Assembly: GCA_900320185.1 (NCBI GenBank)
Contig: ONRD01000025.1
Location: forward strand, 1-34,374
From: an uncultured Bacteroidales bacterium
GTDB lineage: Bacteria; Bacteroidota; Bacteroidia; Bacteroidales; UBA932
Length of the DNA: 34,374 bases
Direction of reading: 5' to 3'
Part shown: one piece after another, positions 15,561-23,334 of the stretch
Position numbering within the stretch: the stretch's first letter is position 1
Layout of the letters: each line of letters opens with the position of its first letter
Program-made: the position numbers and the translations under genes
The notes under the pieces: model-generated
What the model was told of the DNA's origin: nothing
Seen by the model: the letters and a program-made list of their open reading frames with translations, nothing else
Databases searched by the model: none

Positions 15561-15568
15561 CTAATATA
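15561..15568 (-). promoter_or_regulatory. Variant -7 box of the SDR gene
   Basis: TATATTAG on the minus strand, 20 bp before ATG 15540. Same variant sequence and nearly the same spacing as the box at 10475-10482. Confidence 0.55.
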
Positions 15569-15605
15569 GTCATTTTTTACAAGATGGATTTTCCGGGATT
15601 TTTCC

Positions 15606-15613
15606 TATATTTG
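15606..15613 (+). promoter_or_regulatory. -7 box of the amidohydrolase gene
   Basis: TATATTTG ends only 7 bp before ATG 15621 and 16 bp before ATG 15630. This predicts a leaderless or very short-leader mRNA. Confidence 0.7.
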
Positions 15614-15629
15614 AAAAATTATGCATCTG

Positions 15630-16907
15630 ATGGACTCTATCTTACTGAAGAATATTTCCCTACCCGAACCTTCCGGCGGCCTCCGCCAGGCTGACATCAC
15701 GATCGGCGACGGCCGGATAACCGGCATCCTGCCTCCCTCTTCAGGGCACGTGGCCGGGGAAGGATGCGAGGTTGTCGACTGTACCGGAAAGGTAGCCCTT
15801 CCCGGGTTCGTGAACATGCACACCCATGCCGCGATGTCCCTGATGCGGGGCGTCGGAGAAGACATGATGCTCGGCGACTGGCTTGACCACATCTGGAAGA
15901 TCGAGTCCAGGCTCGACGGCGGGTTCGTATTCAATGGCACAAGGGTGGCCGCCCTCGAAATGGTCAAGACCGGCACCACTGCCATGAACGACATGTACTG
16001 GTATCCTGAAGATGCGTGGAGGGCGGTCCATGGCATGGGCCTGTCAGGAGCTGTGTCATACGTCCTGCTCGACGGGATGGATCCAGTGCAGGCCAAGGTG
16101 CAGAGGGATGCCTGCATGGCGTTCTTCGAGAAGATGGCCGGAGTCCCCGGGGTACGTCCGATGCTCTCGGTCCACACTGTCTTTACAGTCCTGGAAGAGC
16201 AGATCCTCTGGGGATTCGACTATGCGAGGAAACACGGACTGAGGATCCACATCCACCTCTGCGAGACCCGCAAGGAGGTAGAAGACTGCCGCAAGGCCCA
16301 TGGAGGCCTTTCTCCCGTGGAATATCTGGACTCGTTGGGCCTGCTTGGCCCGGACGTAGTCGCCGCCCACTCCCTGTGGCTTTCGGATAATGACATAGAG
16401 ATACTTGGACGCAACCATGTCAACTGCGTCCACAACATCAACTCGAACCTCAAGCTCGCTTCCGGCTACATGTTCCGATGGAAGGAACTGTCCGAGGCGG
16501 GAGCCAACGTCTGCCTTGGCACCGACGGTTGCGCCTCCTCCAACAACCTTGACATGCTGGAAGCCATGAAGACGACCGCCCTCCTGCAGAAGGCGTGGAG
16601 GGAGGACCCGTCGGCGCTGCCCCTCCACGACCTCCTGGACATGGCCACTGTGAACGGGGCACGCGCTCTGGGCATCGACTCCGGGGCGATCGAAGTGGGG
16701 AAGGCGGCCGACATCCAGATAATCGACACCGACAGCACCTTCTTCCTGTCGCCCGGACCGTTCCTTGCCAATTTCATCTACTCCGCCCACAGCGACTGCA
16801 TCTCTTCCGTGATTGCCGGCGGGAAGTTCGTCATGCGCGACCGCAAGGTGGAAGGCGAGGAGGAGATCCTCCGACAGGCACGGAAAGTGCTCGACAGAAT
16901 AAAGTGA
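15630..16907 (+). CDS. Amidohydrolase, SAH/MTA (or related) deaminase family
   Basis: 425 residues from ATG 15630; ATG 15621 is possible but would be leaderless. The metal site is visible: HTH in VNMHTHAAMSLMRG (about 64-66), His in HIHLCETRKEVEDC, His in VAAHSLWLSD and Asp in LGTDGCASSNNLDM. NCVHNINSNLKLASG is the signature of the MtaD/chlorohydrolase group. These enzymes deaminate S-adenosylhomocysteine, methylthioadenosine, adenosine or guanine-like compounds in the cytosol. It is followed by purine nucleoside phosphorylase, which would accept the inosine-type products, so purine salvage is the best reading. Exact substrate is inference. Confidence 0.85.
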   Translation: MDSILLKNISLPEPSGGLRQADITIGDGRITGILPPSSGHVAGEGCEVVDCTGKVALPGFVNMHTHAAMSLMRGVGEDMMLGDWLDHIWKIESRLDGGFVFNGTRVAALEMVKTGTTAMNDMYWYPEDAWRAVHGMGLSGAVSYVLLDGMDPVQAKVQRDACMAFFEKMAGVPGVRPMLSVHTVFTVLEEQILWGFDYARKHGLRIHIHLCETRKEVEDCRKAHGGLSPVEYLDSLGLLGPDVVAAHSLWLSDNDIEILGRNHVNCVHNINSNLKLASGYMFRWKELSEAGANVCLGTDGCASSNNLDMLEAMKTTALLQKAWREDPSALPLHDLLDMATVNGARALGIDSGAIEVGKAADIQIIDTDSTFFLSPGPFLANFIYSAHSDCISSVIAGGKFVMRDRKVEGEEEILRQARKVLDRIK

Positions 16908-16993
16908 GTGCCCTGCACGAGGCTGCGGGAAGCCTGGCCGGAAGGGGACTGCCTCCGGCAGAGGCGGGCATGGAAAGATAAACCGTAAAGACA

Positions 16994-17827
16994 ATGAATA
17001 TGGATCCAAGAATTGAAAGAATAGAAAACGCAGCATCCTTCGTCGAGGAGCAGCTCTCGGGCCTTCGTCCCGAAGTCGGGATCATCCTCGGAAGCGGACT
17101 CGGAAGGCTCGTGGACGACATCGCAGTCGAGAAGACGATCCCCTACAGGGACATCCCGGGGTTCCCGGTCTCGACCGCCCTCGGCCACAAGGGCAACTTC
17201 ATAGTCGGCACCCTTGGCGGCAAGACCGTCATCGCGATGCAGGGCCGCATACATTACTATGAGGGTTACCCGATGGACCTTGTCACCCTTCCTACGAGGG
17301 TGATGATAGAGGCGGGGATCAAGTACCTGTTCGTCTCCAATGCTGCCGGAGGGGTCAACTACGACTACAAGATCGGGGACCTGATGATCATCAAGGACCA
17401 CATCAACCAGATGCCCAACCCCTTGATCGGACCGAACATGGACAAGTACGGCCCCCGTTTCCCCGACATGACAAGGCCCTATGACCCGGACCTGATCGCC
17501 CGCGCGGAGAAGATCGCCGGCGAACTCGGGATACCTGTCCACAAGGGAGTTTACTACGGCGGTACCGGCCCTACCTACGAGACTCCTTCCGAGTACAAGT
17601 ACATTCGCATAATAGGGGGCGACGTGACCGGGATGTCGACCATCCCGGAGGTAATTACCGCCCGCCACAGCGGCATCCCCGTGTTCGGGATGTCCGTTGT
17701 GACCAATGAGGCCCATGACGACTATTCTCCCGACTATTTCAACGACGGCGACGCAGTCGTCAAGGCGGCCGATGCCGCTGCGGGTAAGCTCTGCAGCATA
17801 TTCAAGAAACTCATAGAATCACTGTAA
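16994..17827 (+). CDS. punA: Purine nucleoside phosphorylase (trimeric type)
   Basis: 277 residues, the trimeric PNP length. Phosphate-binding GSGLG at 33-37 and GRIHYYEGYP at 84-93, VSNAAGGVN at 114-122, the base-site GPTYETPSEYK at 192-202 and GMSTIPEVITARH at 213-225 all match the human/PunA-type enzyme. Asn238 in VVTNEA is at the base-specificity position and fits 6-oxopurines. It cleaves inosine and guanosine with phosphate to the free base and ribose-1-phosphate. It lies 86 bp after the amidohydrolase and 13 bp before the small membrane protein, in one probable transcription unit that also contains nadE. Confidence 0.94.
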   Translation: MNMDPRIERIENAASFVEEQLSGLRPEVGIILGSGLGRLVDDIAVEKTIPYRDIPGFPVSTALGHKGNFIVGTLGGKTVIAMQGRIHYYEGYPMDLVTLPTRVMIEAGIKYLFVSNAAGGVNYDYKIGDLMIIKDHINQMPNPLIGPNMDKYGPRFPDMTRPYDPDLIARAEKIAGELGIPVHKGVYYGGTGPTYETPSEYKYIRIIGGDVTGMSTIPEVITARHSGIPVFGMSVVTNEAHDDYSPDYFNDGDAVVKAADAAAGKLCSIFKKLIESL

Positions 17828-17840
17828 ACCATAGTCCGAG

Positions 17841-18068
17841 ATGAAATTCATCAACATCATCTATTTCGTCCTCGCGGTATTCATCCTGGCCTTCGGCATC
17901 GCTGCAATGGTGAGCGGCCAGGGCAAGACCTGGGCGAACATATGTATCCTGCTCATCGGCCTGTACTTCATGTACAGGGGATTTGCCGTCACCTGGAACA
18001 ACCGTCTCAGACGGGAGGAGGAGCAGAGGCGTCTTGACGGTGGAAACGACGATCCTGCAAATGCTTAG
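17841..18068 (+). CDS. Small two-helix membrane protein
   Basis: 75 residues. Two transmembrane segments are clear (IIYFVLAVFILAFGIAAMV at 6-24 and ANICILLIGLYFMYRGFAV at 32-50), followed by a highly charged cytosolic tail (NNRLRREEEQRRLDGG). I recognise no family. It sits between the phosphorylase and nadE with 13 and 7 bp spacing, so it is co-transcribed with purine and NAD genes. Confidence 0.7.
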   Translation: MKFINIIYFVLAVFILAFGIAAMVSGQGKTWANICILLIGLYFMYRGFAVTWNNRLRREEEQRRLDGGNDDPANA

Positions 18069-18075
18069 CCCTGCC

Positions 18076-20148
18076 ATGGAGACTTTTGGACTGTTCAGGG
18101 TGGCCGCCTGCGTACCGCGGGTCAAGGTCGCCGACGTGAAGCACAACTGTGAAGGAATATGCCGCATGATAGACAAGGCCGAGGCCTCCGGGGTCTCCCT
18201 TGCCGTGTTCCCGGAGCTTTCGGTCACCGGCTACACCTGCCTCGACCTTTTCGGCCAGGACCTCCTGCTCACCAAGTCCGAGGAAGCCGTCGGGGTGATT
18301 GCGGACCACACCCGGGGCAGGCACTGTACCGTCGTGGTCGGTGCTCCTGTCCGTTTCAGGGGACGGCTCTACAACTGTGCCGTGGTCATCCGCAACGGCG
18401 GCATCAAAGGCATAGTCCCGAAAATATACCTCCCTACCTACGCAGAGTTCGACGAGAGCCGCTGGTTCGCTTCCGGCTCGGATTTCCTTTCCACTGCCAA
18501 CTCTTCCTGCGGAAGGTTCGTCGATGACGGCAAGAATTACTACCGCGACGGTTTCGATTCGGTCGTGAGGTTCTGCTCCCAGCAGTGCAACATATCCCCG
18601 AACCTGCTCTTCACGGTCGGGAAGGCGACTTTCGGGATAGAGATATGCGAGGATTTCTGGACTCCCATCCCTCCGTCCTCGTTCCTTGCCCCTTCCGGTG
18701 CCCAGGTGATCGTCAACATCTCGGCTTCCAACGAAGTGATGCATAAGAACAAGGCCCGCAGGAGCCTGGTGGCCAACCAGTCCGGCAGGATTGTGGCGGG
18801 CTATGTCTACTGTTCGGCAGGCTACGGCGAATCCACCATGGACACGGTCTACGGCGGGTCTTCCATGATCTGCGAGGCAGGGGACATCCTCTGTGAGGGC
18901 GAACGTTTCCTGATGGAAGATTCGATGATAACCGCCGACCTCGACATCGAACGGCTCAACATCCTCAGGCAGAAGAAGAACTCCTTCCGTGGAATGGCTC
19001 CCGACGGAACCAGCGCCTGTGAATATTCAGGACTGTACTCCACCCTCGACCTCGGCCCTTCTGCACCTACCGCTTTCGCCGACAAGCTGCTCCGCCCCGT
19101 AGACCCTCATCCCTTCATCCCGAAGGGGAGCAAGGAGGAGCGCGATGCGGAGTACCGCGAGATATTCTCCATCCAGTCCACCGGCCTGGCTGCGAGAATC
19201 TCCCACATCGGTTGCAGGAAGGCCGTCCTGGGCATATCCGGAGGACTGGACAGTACCCTTGCCCTCCTAGTCACGGCCATGGCTTTCGACCGCCTCGGGA
19301 TGTCCAGGAAGGACATCATCGGCATCACGATGCCAGGTCTCGGCACCACGAAGCGTACCAGGTCGAATGCCGTGGACCTCATGGAAGCGCTCGGGATCTC
19401 TTCCCGCGAAATATCGGTCGTCCCGGCCGTGGAGCAGCATTTCAAGGACATTGGCCACGACCCGGCAGTGATGGATTCCACCTATGAGAACGCCCAGGCC
19501 AGGGAGAGGACACAGATTCTCATGGATATCTCCAACCAGGAGAACGGGCTTGTCGTCGGGACCGGCGACCTCTCGGAGCTTGCCCTCGGCTGGTGTACCT
19601 ACAACGGTGACCACATGTCGATGTACGGGGTGAACGCTTCCGTACCCAAGACCCTTATCAGGCATCTTGTGAGATGGGCGGCCGCCAATGTGTTCACGGG
19701 GCCTGCCAAGGATGGTGGGAGAAGCGTTGCCGAAATTCTTTTAGATGTCACGGAAACTCCTATTTCTCCGGAGCTTATGCCAGCTGACTTGAATGGGGAG
19801 ATTAAGCAAAGGACAGAGGACCTTATCGGGCCTTATGAGCTTCATGACTTCTTCATCTACAACTTCATGATGAACGGCTATTCACCCAGGAAGATCTTCT
19901 TCCTCGCGCGTCATGCCTTCGGTGCCGATGCCGGTGCCGATGCCGGGAAGCCAATGTATTCGGATGCGGAGATCCTGAAATGGCTGAAGAAGTTTTTCTG
20001 GAGGTTCTTCACCCAGCAGTTCAAGCGTTCGTGCATGCCGGACGGACCGAAGATCAGTCCTGTAAGTTTCTCGCCTCGCGGGGACTTCCGGATGGTTTCC
20101 GATGCTCAAGTAAAGCTTTGGATGGATGAGCTTGAAGAGTTGGGATAG
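18076..20148 (+). CDS. nadE: Glutamine-dependent NAD+ synthetase
   Basis: 690 residues from ATG 18076, where METFGLFRVAACVPRVKVAD aligns with the family start; ATG 18061 would overlap the gene upstream. The N-terminal nitrilase-like glutaminase has Glu47 (FPELSVTGY), Lys116 (VPKIYLPTYAEF) and Cys191 (EICEDFW). The C-terminal synthetase has the ATP pyrophosphatase loop SGGLDST at 388-394 and the GTGDLSELALGWCTYNGDHMS stretch. It converts nicotinic acid adenine dinucleotide, ATP and glutamine to NAD+, the last step of NAD synthesis. It ends the purine block and is followed by a strong terminator. Codons in the last 400 bases look slightly more AT-rich. Confidence 0.96.
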   Translation: METFGLFRVAACVPRVKVADVKHNCEGICRMIDKAEASGVSLAVFPELSVTGYTCLDLFGQDLLLTKSEEAVGVIADHTRGRHCTVVVGAPVRFRGRLYNCAVVIRNGGIKGIVPKIYLPTYAEFDESRWFASGSDFLSTANSSCGRFVDDGKNYYRDGFDSVVRFCSQQCNISPNLLFTVGKATFGIEICEDFWTPIPPSSFLAPSGAQVIVNISASNEVMHKNKARRSLVANQSGRIVAGYVYCSAGYGESTMDTVYGGSSMICEAGDILCEGERFLMEDSMITADLDIERLNILRQKKNSFRGMAPDGTSACEYSGLYSTLDLGPSAPTAFADKLLRPVDPHPFIPKGSKEERDAEYREIFSIQSTGLAARISHIGCRKAVLGISGGLDSTLALLVTAMAFDRLGMSRKDIIGITMPGLGTTKRTRSNAVDLMEALGISSREISVVPAVEQHFKDIGHDPAVMDSTYENAQARERTQILMDISNQENGLVVGTGDLSELALGWCTYNGDHMSMYGVNASVPKTLIRHLVRWAAANVFTGPAKDGGRSVAEILLDVTETPISPELMPADLNGEIKQRTEDLIGPYELHDFFIYNFMMNGYSPRKIFFLARHAFGADAGADAGKPMYSDAEILKWLKKFFWRFFTQQFKRSCMPDGPKISPVSFSPRGDFRMVSDAQVKLWMDELEELG

Positions 20149-20180
20149 AGGATATTGTATTTAGCTCTTTTGTGAAGAAT

Positions 20181-20220
20181 GGGGGGTGACTGTTATAGCG
20201 GTCACCCCCTTACTTTATTG
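20181..20220 (+). terminator. Rho-independent terminator of nadE
   Basis: GGGGGTGAC at 20181-20189 pairs with GTCACCCCC at 20200-20208 (9 bp, 10-base loop). TTACTTTATTG follows. Confidence 0.8.
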
Positions 20221-20226
20221 TCGATG

Positions 20227-20358
20227 GTGTTGTCGCGAGCGATATTGCCGCAAGCGTATTGTCCTTCGGACCTTCCGCTCCGCTCCATCCCCCCCGCTTC
20301 GCTGCGCTTGCGGGTACCCGCTTACGGCCGCGGGTGGCCAGGGTCCTCAGGACAACAC
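20227..20358 (+). repeat. Dispersed palindromic element, copy R1
   Basis: The segment is bounded by GTGTTGTC (20227-20234) and GACAACAC (20351-20358), a terminal inverted repeat. Inside are GTCCTTCGGAC (a small hairpin), a conserved CCGCTCCGCTCCATCCC block, a variable hairpin CCCGC...GCGGG, and CCCGCTTACGGCCGCGGG. Bases 20317-20358 match 28692-28733 perfectly on the other strand (42 bp). No coding sense. Together with R2 it explains most of the gene-free gap 20221-20547. Confidence 0.85.
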
Positions 20359-20435
20359 TGCTTGCGCCCATGAGCATATTCGTTATTTCTTCGCGTTTCC
20401 TTCATCCCCACGCCGAGGCGGCGCTGGTGGGATCT

Positions 20436-20540
20436 CGAGCGGTATTGCCGCAAGCCTATTGTCCTTCGGACCTTCCGCTCCGCTCCATCCCTCCCACTGC
20501 GCTTCGCTTGTGGGTCCAGCCCGCTTACGGCCTCGGGTGG
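20436..20540 (+). repeat. Dispersed palindromic element, copy R2
   Basis: A second copy 200 bp after R1, sharing CGAGCGxTATTGCCGCAAGC, the GTCCTTCGGAC hairpin, the CCGCTCCGCTCCATCCC block and GCTTACGGCC-CGGGTGG. The variable hairpin reads CCCAC...GTGGG where R1 has CCCGC...GCGGG, a paired change. It lacks the GACAACAC end and runs to the 3' end of the GH78-like gene. Confidence 0.8.
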
Positions 20541-20547
20541 CGCTGGT

Positions 20548-22185
20548 TTATTTCTGGAATATTCCCGGATATTCGTGTATGAACCAGACGGGGGTGCAGC
20601 TCCATGCGTGGCACGCGCTGTTGAGGGGAGTGAACCCGTAGGGGGAGTACATGTCGTCTTCGGGGTCGTAGGCCTCCCAGAACGTGTCCGCTCCCTTCTT
20701 GACCATCCCCCCCCAGTAGTCCTCCATCGTCCGGCGCGCCTCGGTCTCCATGCCGCAGCGGAGCATGGCGTACAGCAGGTAGTGCATGGCGTAAGGCGTT
20801 CCCGGCATGACGCACCCTTCATGATCCAGGGCTGTCCTGATAGCCTTCGCCCCTTCGGCAGGGCTCAGGACCGATGCGATTGAAAGCCACGACTGGCTCA
20901 TGATGCTGACCTGTTTCCCGGGCCCGCTGAGGACGAGTCCCGACTTCTTGTCATACAAGTATTTCCTGGCCGCCCTTGTCATCTTCTTGATGAGGGCTGG
21001 ATATTCATGGACTTCATTTTCCCGGCCCAGCTTCCTTGCGAGCTCGTAGGTTTTCTGGAGGGCGAAGACCATCACTCCCTGCATCGATGCCGAGACGTCC
21101 AGTCCGGCACGGTGGTCGATGAAAAGCCATGACGGTTTCTTCGCAACGTCGAACAGGCCGTCTTCACCGACGAAGGACAATCCCTCCGCTATCTGGACTT
21201 TGGCGACCGGGAACAGGTCCTCGGCCGTCTCGCGGTCGCCTGTGTCGTCGAGGTAGTCCAGCAGGGCGACGTTCCAAAGGAGGGCGTAAGGAGTTATGTA
21301 GGTGCCGTATTGCGGGTGGGGGACAGGGTCCTCGATGATGTCCGCGAACAGTACCCCGTCTTCACGGGCTAGTGCGGCGAAGAGGTAGAGGCAGCGTTTG
21401 GTGAGGGCGAAGTTCTTGAAGGAATGCTTGTTGGCCAGGGCTTCAAGGTACATGTCCCCGATCCACAGGCGCTGGTCGCGCTTGGGACCGTCCTCATAGA
21501 CGGTCTGCATGCATTCGCGGAGGGTCTCCACCCCGACGTCATTGATCCTGCGGATCAGATCGGGGCAGTCCTGCTCCAGGCTGGTCTTTACTTCGCCGGC
21601 TGTGCTCTGTGCAGTGAAGCGCACCCCGTCTATCGCGAATGAATATCCGGCCCCGGGCCATCCCAGCATCTCTATCTTTACATAGCGGAACGCTATCCTG
21701 CGGGGAATCCTCACCCATTCGTCGAGCCTGGTGAGGGTGATGGTCTCATCCTGCATCCACGCTCTTCCGAGCCTGTCTTTGCTCCAAGGGTCGAAGGGGG
21801 TGTTGAGTTCGGCAGGCATCTCGGCGAAGGTCAGCTTGAACCGGACCGGGGCGTCCATGCAGTTAGAGAGAGTCTTCGTGTGGAACTGGAAATACCCCAC
21901 GAGATGCTTCCCGAAATCCAGGGTTACTGAGCCGACGTCCTTGAAGTTCTTCCCGTAAAGGGCTTCGGGGGTTCCTTCCTCTTCGAATCTCCACCCTTGG
22001 AAGGAGCCTGCGTCCTGTACGGTCCTGACTGTAGCTACCGGGGCGGCTTCGGTGTAGTTGAGCGCAGGCTTGGCCTCTTCCGCCTTCTTGAGCCAGCTTT
22101 CGCGCAGGCCTTCGTAAGGGTCCTGGGCAAAGGTCACTGCCGCAACGAACATTGCGGCAGCCGAAAGTTTCAGTTTCAGACCCAT
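20548..22185 (-). CDS. GH78-like (alpha-L-rhamnosidase-related) exported hydrolase
   Basis: 545 residues with a signal peptide (MGLKLKLSAAAMFVAAVTFA, then Q). A beta-sandwich N-terminal region (about 50-195, with TLDFGKHLVGYFQFH and RYVKIEMLGWPG) precedes an (alpha/alpha)6-type domain. The motif EDGPKRDQRLWIGDM at 231-245 corresponds to the acidic catalytic region of GH78, and the C-terminal SACHAWSCTPVWFIHEYP is also typical. It is shorter than most GH78 enzymes. It should act on a plant-type glycan in the periplasm, but the substrate sugar is not certain. It ends the minus-strand carbohydrate cluster and is the last gene before the R1/R2 repeats. Confidence 0.78.
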   Translation of the reverse strand: MGLKLKLSAAAMFVAAVTFAQDPYEGLRESWLKKAEEAKPALNYTEAAPVATVRTVQDAGSFQGWRFEEEGTPEALYGKNFKDVGSVTLDFGKHLVGYFQFHTKTLSNCMDAPVRFKLTFAEMPAELNTPFDPWSKDRLGRAWMQDETITLTRLDEWVRIPRRIAFRYVKIEMLGWPGAGYSFAIDGVRFTAQSTAGEVKTSLEQDCPDLIRRINDVGVETLRECMQTVYEDGPKRDQRLWIGDMYLEALANKHSFKNFALTKRCLYLFAALAREDGVLFADIIEDPVPHPQYGTYITPYALLWNVALLDYLDDTGDRETAEDLFPVAKVQIAEGLSFVGEDGLFDVAKKPSWLFIDHRAGLDVSASMQGVMVFALQKTYELARKLGRENEVHEYPALIKKMTRAARKYLYDKKSGLVLSGPGKQVSIMSQSWLSIASVLSPAEGAKAIRTALDHEGCVMPGTPYAMHYLLYAMLRCGMETEARRTMEDYWGGMVKKGADTFWEAYDPEDDMYSPYGFTPLNSACHAWSCTPVWFIHEYPGIFQK

Positions 22186-22267
22186 CTCTAGAGTTGCCTT
22201 GTTTTATTAATTGATTGTCAATATGTGCAACATAAAAGTTCCTTATGCTAACATTTTTGTTAACACA

Positions 22268-23137
22268 TTAAATCTCCCCAAAATTGCGGGATGCGAAGGG
22301 GAGTGCGTCGCGAAGGGCGAGGTGCCAGTATTCCCAGTTGTGGACTCCGTTGTGCACCCTCAGTTCGCTCTTCACCTTTGCGTTGCGCATCTTGACGTGG
22401 AGGCCTACGGAGAGTTCCATCAGGTAGTCGTCGTCGCCGCAGTCGAAGAACCATTTGACAGTCCTCAGCCTGGCGAGCGTCTCTTCGTCTGCATTGTCGA
22501 TGAACTTCAGTGCAGAATGGTCGGCGACCGACTTGCTCACGATGTGAAGTTTGTCGTCAGGTTCCTCTTCGAGTTTGACACCTCTCATGTCGTTGTCGAG
22601 CCATGCGCTCATCGCGTAGCAGCTCGAGAACATGTCGGGATGGCGCTGGCAGTAGACGGTGCTGCCGCCTCCGCCCATGGACAGGCCCATTACGGCCCTG
22701 TGCGCCTTGTCGCCGATGCAGCGGTACTTGGACTCCACTGTCGGGATGAGTTCGTTGAAGAAGAAATCTTCATAGCTCCAGCCCGGCATGTTGAAGTAGC
22801 CGTTCCATTCGTGATGGACGTCCGGATGGCCTGCGTTGGGCATCACGATGACCATTTTCTTCGCTTCTCCCGAAGAGATCAGTTCGTCTGCGACGAGTTT
22901 CATCCTGCCGAGGTTCTCCCAGTCCTGCCATGTACCGTAGAGCCCGTGCAGCAGGTAGACTACGGGATATTTGGCGTCGGACTTGTCGAATCCGTCGGGG
23001 AGATAGACGTTGATTTTCACGGTAGCTCCGAGAATCTTGCTGCTGAGGCTGTCGGCGACAAGCTTGCCGGCAAATGCCTGTGAAGCGCCCAGCACAAGAA
23101 GCAGGAGCGCGATAACTGTTCTTTTCATGATATTCAT
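22268..23137 (-). CDS. Secreted CE1-like esterase (esterase D/feruloyl esterase type)
   Basis: 289 residues; ATG 23128 is an equally good start. Signal peptide MKRTVIALLLLVLGASQAFA. The alpha/beta hydrolase features are visible: VYLLHGLYGT (oxyanion strand), nucleophile Ser153 in GLSMGGGGS, an acidic residue in DCGDDDYL at 232-237 and His266 in GVHNWEYW. This pattern is the esterase D/XynZ group, which often removes feruloyl or acetyl esters from plant glycans or acts on mycolyl-like esters. In this cluster, deacylation of a side-chain-bearing polysaccharide before GH attack is likely. It lies between the GH88-DUF2264 fusion (165 bp upstream) and the GH78-like gene. Confidence 0.84.
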   Translation of the reverse strand: MNIMKRTVIALLLLVLGASQAFAGKLVADSLSSKILGATVKINVYLPDGFDKSDAKYPVVYLLHGLYGTWQDWENLGRMKLVADELISSGEAKKMVIVMPNAGHPDVHHEWNGYFNMPGWSYEDFFFNELIPTVESKYRCIGDKAHRAVMGLSMGGGGSTVYCQRHPDMFSSCYAMSAWLDNDMRGVKLEEEPDDKLHIVSKSVADHSALKFIDNADEETLARLRTVKWFFDCGDDDYLMELSVGLHVKMRNAKVKSELRVHNGVHNWEYWHLALRDALPFASRNFGEI

Positions 23138-23258
23138 TGTTTTATGTTAGTTCATTCCTTGTTGGCCTTTGACTTCCGGCGACAGCCGCGCGGCCTGTCT
23201 GCCGTGTTTTACGTCCTGCATGGACTGACGTCGGGCACCGGACCGTGCCCTTCCGGGG

Positions 23259-23334
23259 CAAGGGTCAGATGCAGAGGTTCTCGTCGACGTCCACGACAAG
23301 GGTCAGATGCAGTGGTCGGCGCCGACGTCCACTC
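23259..23334. repeat. Two 38-bp tandem repeats that include the 3' end of a gene
   Basis: Copies start at 23259 and 23297. The right copy contains the last codons and stop of the GH88-DUF2264 gene (VDVGADHCI-stop); the left copy is a diverged duplicate that would read VDVDENLCI-stop. The period is not a multiple of three, so it lies outside the reading frame. Confidence 0.7.
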
